DNA of 64,000 nucleotides from Microbacterium sp. MM2322 (lineage in GTDB: Bacteria; Actinomycetota; Actinomycetes; Actinomycetales; Microbacteriaceae): the NCBI RefSeq assembly GCF_964186585.1, contig NZ_OZ075067.1:1302001-1366000 (forward strand), written 5' to 3'. The position numbers were made by a program, and so were the translations under genes. Positions 16,221 through 26,022 of the stretch are shown one piece after another (position 1 is the first letter of the stretch; every line of letters starts with the position of its first letter). The notes under the pieces were generated by a model. That model saw only the letters and a program-made list of their open reading frames with translations, ran no database searches and was not told where the DNA came from.

Positions 16221-19200
16221 TCAGAACAGGACGCGCACCGATGCCCGGTTGCTCACCGACCCCTCGGCGACCTTCGGATCCTTCGGGACGAACGTCGCGG
16301 TGTACGCGTGCTTGCCTCGGGAGAGCGTGCCGAGGGTGGTGGAGGCGAGCCCGCGGCGCACGTCCACTGTCGCGATGACCTTGTCGCCCTCGCGGAACTC
16401 GACGACGCCCTCCGCGCGGCCGCCGTCCTGCGTGACGATCGCGAGAAGTGTCGCGGGCAGGAACCGGTTGATGTGCACCGGCGGAACCGCGATGAGGGTG
16501 GTGCGGGTCGCCGCAGCGGGCTCCGCAGCCTCTTCGACGGTGACCGGCACCTGCACGACCGTCCCGCTGGGAGCAGCGGTGACCGTGAGCTGCACCGTTC
16601 CCGCGGGGGTGCCGGCCGGGAGGATGACGCTGACGGATGCCGCGCCCTCCGACACCGGCGCGGTGCCGAGGACCTGGTCGCCCAGGCTCACCGTCACCTC
16701 GGTGTTCGCCGGAGCGCCCTTGCTGGTCAGGTCCATCCCGGCGACCTGGAACGCCACCGTGTCGCCTGCAGCGACGGTCTCGGGGACGCCCGATACCTGC
16801 ACTGCGTGCTTCGCGAACGACGGCGCGACGGGGGAGTTGTCGGCGATGTAGTCCACCCACGCCTCGTAGTCGAGCAGTCCCGTGTCGACGTAGTCGGCAC
16901 CCTCCGTGAAGGCGCGGAAGTTGTCGCCGCCCGCCGCGAGGAAGGAGAACGTACCGATCCGGTAGGTGCCGGCCGGGTCGATGGGCTTGCCGTCGACGGT
17001 CACCGACGTGATCCGCTCGCCCTCGGGGAGAGTCGGGTCGTAGGTGTACGACACGTTGTCCGAGAGACCCAGCTGGAGGTAGGGGCGCTGCGGGACGTTA
17101 CCCGCGGCATCCCGCTGCCACTGCTGCTCGAGCATGGTCGTGAACTCCTCGCCCGTCAGGGTGATGAGTGCCAGCGTGTTGTTGAAGGGCAGCACCGCGT
17201 TGGCTTGGCTGAACGACACCGATCCGTCGGCGAGCCCGGCGACCGCGCTGGCCCCGAACTCGGCCTGCGTGTCGAAGAGGTCCGCGCGCAGACCGCCCGG
17301 GTTCGTCACGCCGATCATGGCGCCGTTCGGCAGGTCGGACAGGCTGTCGCGCAGCATGTTCGCGACCGAGTTGCCGAGGGTCGACTCCGCGGCACGGTTG
17401 TCGCGCGATCCGCCGGTGTAGACGCCGTCGACGTACGAGCCGCCGCTGTAGGCGGTCGTGATGTCGTCGGCCACCTGGCCGACCTCCGTGTTTCCGATGG
17501 CGGCCGCGTTCGCGACGGCGGCCTTCGCGATCCGGTCGACCTCAGCGACCCGCGGGTACGCGGCGACGAGGTCGGCTGCGGGGGTCGTAGTGCGTGCGAC
17601 GTTGCGCTCGGTGTGCGCGGAGACGTCGCCCGTGGCGGCATCCACCGTCAGCGTGATCTCACCGATCTTGGCGCCGTACGATCCGGTCTGCACGACGGGA
17701 CGGGTGCGGTCGGTGCCGGGGATCGGTGCCGACCACGCGTACTCCTTGTGCGTGTGGCCGGTGAAGATGGCGTCCACGTCGGCCGAGGTGTCGGTGATGA
17801 TCGCTCCGAAGGCGCCGCCCGCGGCGACTTCCTCCTCGAGCGAGGCGCCGTCAGGCGTACCCGCTCCCGCGCCCTCGTGGTAGAGCGCGACGATCACGTC
17901 GGCTTCGCCGTTGGACTCGTCGCCATCGCTGAGCTGCGCGGCAACGCGGTTCGTCGCCGCCACGGGGTCGCCGAAGTCGACCGACTCGATGCCGGTCGGG
18001 GTGACGAGCGTGGGCGTCTCCTCGGTGACGGTGCCGATGACGCCGACGGTGAGCCCGTCCGCGTCGAGCAGCGCGTACTCGTCGAGTGCTGGGGTCGTGG
18101 TGCCCTTCTGATAGACGTTGGCGCCGAGCAGCGGCGCGTCGAGCTCATCGGCGACGCGGCCGGACAGGTCGTCGAAGCCGCGGTCGAACTCGTGATTGCC
18201 GACAGCGGTGGCCTTCAGGTCCATCGCGTTGAGCACGTCGATCGTGGGCTGGTCCTTCGCCACCGACGACGCGAACAGAGAGGCGCCGATGTTGTCACCC
18301 GCCGACAGGAACAGGGTCGGACCGGATGCCGCTTTCCGGAGCTCCTCGACGGTTCCCGCGAACGCGACGGTGTTGGCGTCGATCCGGCCGTGGAAGTCGT
18401 TGATGCCGAGGAGGGTCAGCTGGACGGGGGCCGCCTTCGCCGTCATCCCGACGATCACGGGATCGTGATCGCTCGAGCGGAACGGGTCCGGGGAGTAGAA
18501 CTCCGTCCCGTGCGTGCGGAACCGGCTGTACTCCAGCGCCACCGATTCGCCCGAGTTGATGTTCCAGATGTCGGCATCCGTCGACCGGGCGAGAGCCGCC
18601 TTGTTGAGCAGGATGTGGTCGAGCGAACCGGACAGCCCCGAGAAGCTGTACGACGACGAGTCGACGTCGAAGGCCTGCTCGGCATCCGAGTAGCCCGCGT
18701 CGTACAGCACCTGCAGCGGGTCTTCCTTGCTGTAGGAGTTGAAGTCGCCCGCGAGCGCGACGGCATCGACATCGCCCTGGATGTCCTTCACCCAGTCGCG
18801 CAGCGCGGTGGCCTGGCGGACGCGTGACTCGTTCGACGAGCCCTGGCCGTCGCCGGCGTCGGCGTCACCCGGCCAGGGACCGGCCGAGCCCTTCGACTTG
18901 AAGTGGTTCACCACGAACAGGAACGGGTCGCCGCCGGTGGCTGGCTCGAACACCTGCGCGATGGGCTCGCGAGCGTTGCCGAACGCTTCGCCGTCGGCGC
19001 TCTGGTCGCCGAGGGCACGCGCAGCGCCGACGGGGGAGACGAGAGCGGGCTGGTAGATGATCGCGTTGGTGATGACGTCCTGCTCGGATGCCGGGGGCAG
19101 ATCCGTCGACGAGGGCACGAACGCCCACGTTCCAGCGCCGGCCTTCGCGTTCAGCGCCGCCACGAGCGTGGACGTCGCCTCGTCAGCCTTTTCACCGAGG

Positions 19201-20945
19201 GCTGCGGAGTTCTCGATCTCCATGAGACCGACGACACCGGCATCCACCGACGTGATGGCGTCGACGAGCTTCGCCCGCTGACGCCCGAGATCGGCGGCAT
19301 CCCACGCGCCGCGCTGGTCGCAACCGTCGCGGACCGTCACACCATCGCCGAACCGGTCGGTGTAGGCCTCGCAGCTCGCCGAATCGGTGCCGAGAGTCGT
19401 GAAGTAGTTGAGGACGTTGAACGACGCGATCGAGAGGTCGCCGCCGACGTTCGCCGGGGCGTCGGTGCGGATGTTCTCGAAGACGACCTCGTCGGTGCCG
19501 GTACCGTCGCCGACGAGCGGGGCGGTCGGGTTCAGCTTCCACGAGTCGTTGCGGTAGTCGACGATGAGCGGTTCGGTGAACGTGACTCCGGCGCCGACCG
19601 TGACCGGCTCGGTGAGCGAGACGTAGGCGGGCGTCAGTGCCTGGTTGGCGGCCGACGTGTAATCGAGTCCCGCGCCGTCGTCCAGACGCACGCCGCGTGC
19701 GGCGTTGTCCGCTGCGACGGCCGCTGCGGCATCGCTTCCGGGGCGAGCGGCGTCGGTCGGCTGGCGCAGCGGCGAGTCGCCGGCGGCGAGTCCGACTTCG
19801 CCGAAGCGGTTGGTGCTGAACGTGTCGCTGACGGTGAACTCGCCCTGCGGGGCGATGAGCATCGACTCGAGCGACTCGCGTTCGGCGGCGGTCTTCGGCC
19901 ACCCGACGGTCGCCGGCAGGGGAGCCGACGCGTCGGCGATGACCTCGGCGCCGCCCGGCTTGACCGTGAGCTCGGTCAGCCCGTTGAACTCCGAGACGAC
20001 GCCGGTGACCGTGACGGTGTCGCCGAGGGCGACCTCGCCGGTCGCGCCGGGCGCGTAGACGAAGACCGCGTCCGAGGCGGTGTGGGCGGCCAGGTCGAGC
20101 TCGCCGCCGGTCCCTGCCGTCTGGATGACGTAGCCGTTGTAGCCGCCCGAGGGGTAGCGCGCGGTGACCACGCCGGTCGTGGTGACGGTGCGGCCGGCCA
20201 GGGGCGAGGCATCCGTCGTGCCCTGGATCTCGGCGATCGTCGCGACCTGGGGTTCGGGTTCGGGCTCAGGGTCGACATCGGCGCCGAGGCCGGTGGGGGT
20301 CGGGATGCCGGCGGTGAAGTCCGCCGCATTGTCGGCCGTGTTCGTGGCATCCGCGTCCCGCGAGACGCTCGTCCCGTTGGACGTGCCGGGGGCGGGAGCC
20401 GACCCGGCGAACGCCGTCGCGGTGGTGCCCCAGCCGACGAGGTCGACGACCTGGTCGAGCGTGGCGATCCCGGTGCTGCCGGTGAGCGCCGTCTCGGTCG
20501 AGACGAGCGCGACCTTGGCGGCGCTGCCGCTCATCGCGATGGTGCCCTCGACATCGGCGTCGAAGCCGGGGAGTGCGGTGTTGCTTCCCGGTGCCTCACC
20601 GATCAGCAGGTTCTCGCCCGCGGGGAGGTCGACGTCGCCGAGCTTCGTCACCTGCCAGGAGGCGCCGGTGGCCGAGGCGTACTGCACGCTGTAGCCGCTC
20701 AGGTCGATCGTCTCGTCGCCGGTGTTCGCGAGTTCGACGAAGTCGCGGTTGAAGGCGGCGCCGCTGTTGCCGCCTCCGCCGTAGACCTCGGAGATCACCA
20801 GCGGCGAGTCGGACGACACAGCAGCGGTCGCGGCGGAAGGCGAGAGCGCGAGCCCCGCGGCAGCGACGGTGGCGACGGTCAGCAGGGCGCAGGTCCGGCG
20901 GAGAACCGGATGCGTGGCGGGCACGGGGGCAGGGGGGTGCGACAC
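16221..20945 (-). CDS. Secreted multidomain extracellular nuclease fused to 5'-nucleotidase (ExeM/NucH-like plus UshA-like)
   Basis: This 1574-residue protein starts at GTG 20945, behind GGGAGA and directly before a signal peptide (residues 1-42, ending AATAA). The domain order is: lamin-tail domain with VISEVYGGGGNSGAAFNRDF; a PEPEPEP linker near residue 228; OB-like modules; an endonuclease/exonuclease/phosphatase domain (about 505-830, with SFNVLNYF, NHFKSKG, GDFNSY, SSDHDP); a metallophosphoesterase (847 onward, with NDFHGRID, SAGDNIG, GNHEFDRG, GHTHKEY); a 5'-nucleotidase C-terminal domain (NPGGLRADLF, PFNNTL); and Ig-like repeats. There is no LPxTG motif. It probably degrades external DNA and dephosphorylates the resulting nucleotides for phosphate and nucleoside supply. 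Confidence 0.93.
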   Translation of the reverse strand: MSHPPAPVPATHPVLRRTCALLTVATVAAAGLALSPSAATAAVSSDSPLVISEVYGGGGNSGAAFNRDFVELANTGDETIDLSGYSVQYASATGASWQVTKLGDVDLPAGENLLIGEAPGSNTALPGFDADVEGTIAMSGSAAKVALVSTETALTGSTGIATLDQVVDLVGWGTTATAFAGSAPAPGTSNGTSVSRDADATNTADNAADFTAGIPTPTGLGADVDPEPEPEPQVATIAEIQGTTDASPLAGRTVTTTGVVTARYPSGGYNGYVIQTAGTGGELDLAAHTASDAVFVYAPGATGEVALGDTVTVTGVVSEFNGLTELTVKPGGAEVIADASAPLPATVGWPKTAAERESLESMLIAPQGEFTVSDTFSTNRFGEVGLAAGDSPLRQPTDAARPGSDAAAAVAADNAARGVRLDDGAGLDYTSAANQALTPAYVSLTEPVTVGAGVTFTEPLIVDYRNDSWKLNPTAPLVGDGTGTDEVVFENIRTDAPANVGGDLSIASFNVLNYFTTLGTDSASCEAYTDRFGDGVTVRDGCDQRGAWDAADLGRQRAKLVDAITSVDAGVVGLMEIENSAALGEKADEATSTLVAALNAKAGAGTWAFVPSSTDLPPASEQDVITNAIIYQPALVSPVGAARALGDQSADGEAFGNAREPIAQVFEPATGGDPFLFVVNHFKSKGSAGPWPGDADAGDGQGSSNESRVRQATALRDWVKDIQGDVDAVALAGDFNSYSKEDPLQVLYDAGYSDAEQAFDVDSSSYSFSGLSGSLDHILLNKAALARSTDADIWNINSGESVALEYSRFRTHGTEFYSPDPFRSSDHDPVIVGMTAKAAPVQLTLLGINDFHGRIDANTVAFAGTVEELRKAASGPTLFLSAGDNIGASLFASSVAKDQPTIDVLNAMDLKATAVGNHEFDRGFDDLSGRVADELDAPLLGANVYQKGTTTPALDEYALLDADGLTVGVIGTVTEETPTLVTPTGIESVDFGDPVAATNRVAAQLSDGDESNGEADVIVALYHEGAGAGTPDGASLEEEVAAGGAFGAIITDTSADVDAIFTGHTHKEYAWSAPIPGTDRTRPVVQTGSYGAKIGEITLTVDAATGDVSAHTERNVARTTTPAADLVAAYPRVAEVDRIAKAAVANAAAIGNTEVGQVADDITTAYSGGSYVDGVYTGGSRDNRAAESTLGNSVANMLRDSLSDLPNGAMIGVTNPGGLRADLFDTQAEFGASAVAGLADGSVSFSQANAVLPFNNTLALITLTGEEFTTMLEQQWQRDAAGNVPQRPYLQLGLSDNVSYTYDPTLPEGERITSVTVDGKPIDPAGTYRIGTFSFLAAGGDNFRAFTEGADYVDTGLLDYEAWVDYIADNSPVAPSFAKHAVQVSGVPETVAAGDTVAFQVAGMDLTSKGAPANTEVTVSLGDQVLGTAPVSEGAASVSVILPAGTPAGTVQLTVTAAPSGTVVQVPVTVEEAAEPAAATRTTLIAVPPVHINRFLPATLLAIVTQDGGRAEGVVEFREGDKVIATVDVRRGLASTTLGTLSRGKHAYTATFVPKDPKVAEGSVSNRASVRVLF

Positions 20946-21143
20946 AGTGGGTTCTCCCAGGCGGCGCGGGCGCGGTGCGTATCGCGCAGGAACCGACCGC
21001 CATGATGAGCATTCGGGCGGTATGGGGCACCCCGCAAGGGTCGGATCGGTTAACTCTTTCTCATGCATGGGCGCACTGGCGTGTCGGCGTCGCCAGCGGT
21101 TAGTGTGCCGACGCCGGGGCGCGGTCGAGCGGCTCGCCGCCGG

Positions 21144-21149
21144 TAGACT
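21144..21149 (+). promoter_or_regulatory. lepA -10 element (TAGACT)
   Basis: TAGACT lies 9 nt before the lepA ATG, so the leader would be absent or only a few bases. The other 200 bases between the nuclease gene and lepA show no open frame with coding character. Confidence 0.5.
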
Positions 21150-21158
21150 CGCCTGGTC

Positions 21159-23009
21159 ATGTCACCCCGCTCTCTCACGCCCCTGCAGCCCGCGGCCACG
21201 CCGCCCGCGCAGCTCCGCAACTTCTGCATCATCGCCCACATCGACCACGGCAAGTCCACGCTGGCCGACCGCATGCTGCAGATCACCGGCGTGGTCTCCG
21301 ACCGGGACATGCGAGCCCAGTACCTCGACCGCATGGACATCGAGCGCGAGCGCGGCATCACGATCAAGAGTCAGGCCGTCCGGATGCCGTGGGCCACCGA
21401 CGCCGGCACGTTCGCCCTCAACATGATCGACACACCCGGCCACGTCGACTTCACCTACGAGGTCAGCCGCTCGCTCGCCGCGTGCGAAGGCGCGATCCTT
21501 CTCGTGGACGCTGCGCAGGGGATCGAAGCGCAGACGCTCGCGAACCTGTACCTCGCTCTCGAGAACGACCTCGAGATCATCCCGGTCCTCAACAAGATCG
21601 ACCTGCCCGCCGCCGACCCCGAGAAGTACGCGGCCGAGCTCGCGAACCTCATCGGTGGCGACCCGGCCGACGTCCTCAAAGTCAGCGGCAAGACGGGCAT
21701 CGGCGTCGAGGAACTCCTCGACCGCATCGTCGAGCGCATCCCCGCCCCGCAGGGCGACGCCGACGCACCGGCTCGAGCGATGATCTTCGACTCGGTCTAC
21801 GACGCGTATCGAGGCGTTGTGACCTACGTCCGCATGATCGACGGGAAGCTCGAGCCCCGTGAGCGGATCCAGATGATGTCGACACGTGCCGCGCACGACC
21901 TGCTCGAGATCGGTGTGTCGAGCCCCGAGCCGGTCCCCACCAAGGGCCTCGGCGTCGGCGAGGTCGGCTACCTGATCACCGGCGTGAAGGATGTCCGCCA
22001 GTCGAAGGTCGGCGACACGATCACGAACCACCGGAAGCCCGCCACCGAAGCCCTCGCCGGGTACACCGACCCGAAGCCGATGGTGTTCTCGGGGATCTAC
22101 CCGATCGACGGCAGCGACTACGCGGTCCTCCGCGAAGCGCTCGACAAGCTGAAGCTCTCGGATGCCTCCCTGCAGTACGAGCCCGAGACCTCCGTCGCGC
22201 TCGGCTTCGGTTTCCGCTGCGGATTCCTCGGCCTCCTGCACCTCGAGATCATCACCGAACGTCTGTCACGCGAGTTCGACCTCGACCTCATCACCACGGC
22301 GCCGTCGGTGACCTACACGGTCACGACGGATACCAACGAGACCGTCACGGTGACGAACCCGTCCGAGTACCCTGACGGCCGCGTCGCGGAGGTCTCCGAG
22401 CCGGTGGTGAAGGTCGGCATCCTGCTGCCGAAGGACTACGTCGGCACCGTCATGGAACTCTGCCAGTCGCGTCGCGGAACCCTCCTCGGCATGGACTACC
22501 TCAGCGAGGACCGGGTCGAGCTGCGGTACAACATGCCGCTCGGTGAGATCGTCTTCGACTTCTTCGACCACCTGAAGTCGAAGACCCAGGGCTACGCGAG
22601 CCTCGACTACGAACCGGCGGGATCGCAGACCGCCGACCTCGTGAAGGTCGACATCCTCCTCCAGGGCGAGAAGGTCGACGCGTTCAGCTCGATCGTGCAC
22701 CGCGAGAAGGCCTACGCCTACGGCACGATGATGACCGAGCGGCTCCGCAAGCTCATACCTCGCCAGCAGTTCGAGGTGCCGATCCAGGCCGCCATCGGCG
22801 CGCGGATCATCGCCCGCGAGAACATCAGCGCCATCCGCAAGGACGTCCTCGCCAAGTGCTACGGCGGTGACATCAGCCGTAAGCGCAAGCTCCTCGAGAA
22901 GCAGAAAGAGGGCAAGAAGCGCATGAAGATGGTCGGCCGCGTCGAGGTCCCCCAGGAGGCGTTCATCGCCGCCCTCTCGGGCGATGTCGAGGGCAAGGAC
23001 AAGAAGTAG
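21159..23009 (+). CDS. lepA: Elongation factor 4 (translational GTPase LepA)
   Basis: The 616-residue protein shows the G-domain motifs [25 protein letters not shown] and NKIDLP, followed by the EF4-specific C-terminal domain ([20 protein letters not shown]). LepA associates with ribosomes and affects elongation and 30S biogenesis. Length matches the family. Its stop codon TAG is the first half of a TAGGCT element for the next gene. lepA next to hemW is a widespread arrangement; here a DUF1990 gene is inserted between them. Confidence 0.97.
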   Translation: MSPRSLTPLQPAATPPAQLRNFCIIAHIDHGKSTLADRMLQITGVVSDRDMRAQYLDRMDIERERGITIKSQAVRMPWATDAGTFALNMIDTPGHVDFTYEVSRSLAACEGAILLVDAAQGIEAQTLANLYLALENDLEIIPVLNKIDLPAADPEKYAAELANLIGGDPADVLKVSGKTGIGVEELLDRIVERIPAPQGDADAPARAMIFDSVYDAYRGVVTYVRMIDGKLEPRERIQMMSTRAAHDLLEIGVSSPEPVPTKGLGVGEVGYLITGVKDVRQSKVGDTITNHRKPATEALAGYTDPKPMVFSGIYPIDGSDYAVLREALDKLKLSDASLQYEPETSVALGFGFRCGFLGLLHLEIITERLSREFDLDLITTAPSVTYTVTTDTNETVTVTNPSEYPDGRVAEVSEPVVKVGILLPKDYVGTVMELCQSRRGTLLGMDYLSEDRVELRYNMPLGEIVFDFFDHLKSKTQGYASLDYEPAGSQTADLVKVDILLQGEKVDAFSSIVHREKAYAYGTMMTERLRKLIPRQQFEVPIQAAIGARIIARENISAIRKDVLAKCYGGDISRKRKLLEKQKEGKKRMKMVGRVEVPQEAFIAALSGDVEGKDKK

Positions 23010-23012
23010 GCT
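23007..23012 (+). promoter_or_regulatory. TAGGCT -10 element sharing the lepA stop codon
   Basis: TAG 23007-23009 terminates lepA and begins TAGGCT. Six bases follow before the ATG at 23019. This is the third stop/-10 overlap of the window. Confidence 0.5.
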
Positions 23013-23018
23013 GTCACG

Positions 23019-23669
23019 ATGCGCCGCGGGAGCTTCCAGGCAGGAACCGTCGACTACGCCGCCGTCGGGGGCACTCAAGCCCCTGACCTGATGGGGTATC
23101 CGCCCAAGGGCACCTACCCCGCCGAGGAATCGTGGCGACTCGGCAGTGGCGAGAACCGCTTCGTCACGTCGAGCGAATCGCTTCTCGGGTGGGGGGCCCA
23201 GCGCGGAGCCGGCGTCGAGATCACAGATGTGCGCCCGGCATCCGGACCCATGTATACGGGGGTCGGCTTCGACGCGGACGGAAACCCCGTCCAGCCGAGC
23301 CGTCTCGACGACGAGCAACGCTTCGACGCCGACGGGACGCCGTTCGTCAGCGCCGGCGCGACGGCCCACGTCCGCGGACGGGTCGGCGGAATGCGAGCGG
23401 ATGCCGAACTCCGAGTCATCTCGGTCATCGACGAGCCGCGGCGGATCGGATTCTCGCTCGGCACCGTGAGCGGGTCGGTCGTGAGCGGCGAGGAGTCGTT
23501 CCTCCTCGAGTGGCGGGACGACGACGAGGTCTGGTTCACCGTGCGCGCCTTCGACAAGCCGACCGGCCTTCTGTACCGCCTGTGGCGTCCGCTGGTGAAG
23601 CGCCGCCGCCGCGCGCTCTTCCAGGGGTACCTGCAGGCGATGTCGCCGATGTACGCCACCGGCGCCTGA
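23019..23669 (+). CDS. DUF1990 family protein
   Basis: The 216-residue protein matches the DUF1990 family, found in actinobacteria and plants, by its segments GTYPAEESWRLG, MYTGVGFD and the C-terminal RLWRPLVKRRRRALFQGYL. No signal peptide or membrane helix is seen. The fold is predicted to be related to lipid- or polyketide-cyclase-like (START/SRPBCC) proteins, but no function is known. Its stop overlaps the hemW ATG (TGATG), so translation of the two is coupled. Confidence 0.75.
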   Translation: MRRGSFQAGTVDYAAVGGTQAPDLMGYPPKGTYPAEESWRLGSGENRFVTSSESLLGWGAQRGAGVEITDVRPASGPMYTGVGFDADGNPVQPSRLDDEQRFDADGTPFVSAGATAHVRGRVGGMRADAELRVISVIDEPRRIGFSLGTVSGSVVSGEESFLLEWRDDDEVWFTVRAFDKPTGLLYRLWRPLVKRRRRALFQGYLQAMSPMYATGA

Positions 23670-24886
23670 TGGGTTCTGCTCTCCCGCTCGGCGATCCTGC
23701 ACCCGCCGACGGTGCGCTGCCGCACGACGTCGAGGTCGATTCCGAGGTCGACTTCGGGGTCTATCTGCACGTCCCGTTCTGTCGGGTGCGCTGCGGCTAC
23801 TGCGACTTCAACACCTACACGGCGACCGAGCTTCGGGGTGCCCGTCAAGACGTGTACGCCGACGAAGTGCTTCACGAGATGGCCCTGTCGAGAGCAGTGC
23901 TCGAAGCGCGCGGGCCACTGCGGCCGGCGCAGACGGTCTTCTTCGGCGGGGGCACGCCGACCCTGCTCCCCCCGGGGGATCTGGCCCGCATGCTCGACGG
24001 CGTCCGCGACACGTTCGGTCTCGCGGACGGCGCCGAGGTGACGGTCGAGGCGAACCCCGACACCCTCACCGAGGAGGTGGCGCGGACGCTCGCCGCGGCG
24101 GGCGTCACGCGTTTCTCGATCGGCATGCAGTCGTCGGTGCCGCACGTGCTGGCTGCACTCGACCGCACGCACGACCCGGCGAACATCGCGACGGCCGTCG
24201 CGGCGGCGCGCGGGGCCGGTCTCGCCGTCAGCCTCGACCTCATCTACGGTGCGCCGGGGGAGTCCCTCTGGGACTGGCGAACGTCGCTCGAGACGGCCAC
24301 CGCGCTGGCGCCCGATCACATCTCGGCCTACGCGCTCATCGTCGAGGACGGCACCAAGCTCGAGCGTCAGATCCGCCGCGGCGAGGTCCCGGCACCCGAT
24401 GACGACCTGCAAGCCGACATGTACGAGCTGGCCGACGAGCATCTCGCGGCAGCCGGTTACGGCTGGTACGAGGTCTCGAACTGGGCCACGAGCCCTGCGC
24501 AGCGGTCCCGCCACAACCTCTCCTACTGGCGGGGGCAGGACTGGTGGGGCTACGGGCCCGGCGCGCACAGTCACGTCGGCGGACTGCGGTGGTGGAACGT
24601 CAAGCACCCCGCCGCCTACGCACAGCGCCTGTCGCTGGGAGAGTCGCCGGCGGCCGGACGGGAGCGACCGGATGCCGAGGCCCGCCGCCTCGAGGTCATC
24701 CTGCTGCGATCGCGCATCGTCGACGGCGTCGCGGTCGACGAGGCGACGGCAGCCGGGCGGCGGAACGTGGCATCCCTCATCGCCGACGGACTCGTCGACG
24801 GTGCAGCGGCCGTGCGCGGGCGGGTCGTCCTCACCCGCCGCGGGAGGCTCTTGGCCGACGCCGTCGTCCGCGCGCTCACGGCGTGA
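23669..24886 (+). CDS. hemW: Radical SAM heme chaperone HemW (coproporphyrinogen III oxidase-like)
   Basis: The 405-residue protein has the HemW form of the radical SAM cluster motif, CxxxCxxC, at Cys38, Cys42 and Cys45 (HVPFCRVRCGYCDF). It also has FFGGGTPTLL, the SAM-contact GMQSS segment and GYGPGAHSH. It lacks the extra N-terminal features of true HemN, so heme delivery to target proteins is likelier than porphyrin oxidation. The ATG overlaps the DUF1990 stop; the frame is open far upstream, but that part is a shadow of the DUF1990 gene. Confidence 0.9.
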   Translation: MGSALPLGDPAPADGALPHDVEVDSEVDFGVYLHVPFCRVRCGYCDFNTYTATELRGARQDVYADEVLHEMALSRAVLEARGPLRPAQTVFFGGGTPTLLPPGDLARMLDGVRDTFGLADGAEVTVEANPDTLTEEVARTLAAAGVTRFSIGMQSSVPHVLAALDRTHDPANIATAVAAARGAGLAVSLDLIYGAPGESLWDWRTSLETATALAPDHISAYALIVEDGTKLERQIRRGEVPAPDDDLQADMYELADEHLAAAGYGWYEVSNWATSPAQRSRHNLSYWRGQDWWGYGPGAHSHVGGLRWWNVKHPAAYAQRLSLGESPAAGRERPDAEARRLEVILLRSRIVDGVAVDEATAAGRRNVASLIADGLVDGAAAVRGRVVLTRRGRLLADAVVRALTA

Positions 24887-24911
24887 TCCGAGCAGATCGC
24901 GTCACGCACGG

Positions 24912-24943
24912 TAGAATTGGCACTCCAAGATCGAGAGTGCCAG
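24912..24943 (+). promoter_or_regulatory. hrcA promoter with CIRCE operator
   Basis: TTGGCACTC-N9-GAGTGCCAG at 24917-24943 is a near-consensus CIRCE inverted repeat (TTAGCACTC-N9-GAGTGCTAA). A TAGAAT -10 (24912-24917) abuts its left arm, so HrcA binding would cover the transcription start. This predicts autorepression of hrcA-dnaJ-rsmE and release on heat stress. Confidence 0.88.
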
Positions 24944-24956
24944 CGGAGGAGGGGTG

Positions 24957-25991
24957 ATGGTCTCGGAACGCGGTCTCCAGGTGTTGCGCGCAATCGTCCA
25001 GGACTACGTCGACACGCGCGAGCCGGTCGGCAGTAAAGCCATCGTCGATCGTCACCAGTTCGGCGTCTCTGCGGCGACGATCCGCAACGACATGGCGCTC
25101 CTCGAAGACGAAGAGCTCATCACCGCCCCGCACACGTCCTCGGGTCGGGTGCCCACGGACAAGGGCTACCGCGTCTTCGTCGATCACCTGGCAGACGTCC
25201 GCCCGCTCACGTCTGCGCAGCGCTCCGCGATCGGCTCGTTCCTCGAGGACACCGGCGACCTCGACGACCTCCTCGTGCGGACTGTGCGTTCCCTGACCCG
25301 CTTGACTGGGCAGGTCGCGATCGTGCAGTACCCCTCGTTCGCTCGTGCGAACGTCTCCCACATCGAAGTCGTCCACCTCGGCGGCACCCGCATCGTCATC
25401 ATCGTCGTGACAGACACTGGACGCGTCTCGCAGCGCGTCGCCTTCCTCGCCAGCGAGCCCACGGACGACGAGGCGCAGCAGCTCAAAGTCGCGATGGCGG
25501 CGCTGCTCACCGGGAAGAGCGTCCGTGACGGGGCCGCGGCGATCGCCCGCATCCTCGAGCAGGACCTGCCCGTCCCGCGTGAGGAGAACCGCCGGATCGT
25601 GCTGCGCGCGATCGGCGAGGAGCTCGAGGAGTTCCGTCACGACCGCATGGTGATGGCGGGCTCAGCGACCCTCGCGCGACGCGAGTCCGACTTCCGGGGC
25701 AGCATCTACCCCCTTCTCGAGGCGATCGAGGAGCAGGTGACGCTTCTTCGGCTCATGGGGGAGATGGTCGCCGACGACCGGGGACTCGCGACCAGCATCG
25801 GGCGTGAGAACGAACCGTTCGGGCTGTCGGAGGCATCCATCGTCGCGGGCGACTACGACGCGGGCGGTTCGCAGGCACGCGTGGGCGTGCTCGGCCCCAC
25901 CCGCATGGACTACCCCACGAATCTCGCGGCGGTTCGCGCCGTCGCGCACTATCTGACGCGTCTGCTCGAAGAAGACGAGAAGTCGCGCTGA
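24957..25991 (+). CDS. hrcA: Heat-inducible transcription repressor HrcA
   Basis: The 344-residue repressor has an N-terminal winged helix ([36 protein letters not shown]) and the GAF-like C-terminal domain. It represses heat-shock operons by binding CIRCE and depends on GroE for folding. GGAGGAGGGG just upstream selects ATG 24957; the GTG three bases earlier overlaps that site. A CIRCE lies 14 bp before the start. dnaJ follows 31 bp later. Confidence 0.96.
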   Translation: MVSERGLQVLRAIVQDYVDTREPVGSKAIVDRHQFGVSAATIRNDMALLEDEELITAPHTSSGRVPTDKGYRVFVDHLADVRPLTSAQRSAIGSFLEDTGDLDDLLVRTVRSLTRLTGQVAIVQYPSFARANVSHIEVVHLGGTRIVIIVVTDTGRVSQRVAFLASEPTDDEAQQLKVAMAALLTGKSVRDGAAAIARILEQDLPVPREENRRIVLRAIGEELEEFRHDRMVMAGSATLARRESDFRGSIYPLLEAIEEQVTLLRLMGEMVADDRGLATSIGRENEPFGLSEASIVAGDYDAGGSQARVGVLGPTRMDYPTNLAAVRAVAHYLTRLLEEDEKSR

Positions 25992-26022
25992 ACGAATCGG
26001 CCGGACGGCCGGAGAGGTGATT

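Noticed and set aside
16308-21005. Two long plus-strand frames (839 and 700 codons) over the secreted nuclease
   Set aside because: They are shadows: no start signals, composition of repeated Arg-Asp-Val, and no motif, while the minus strand has full domain structure.
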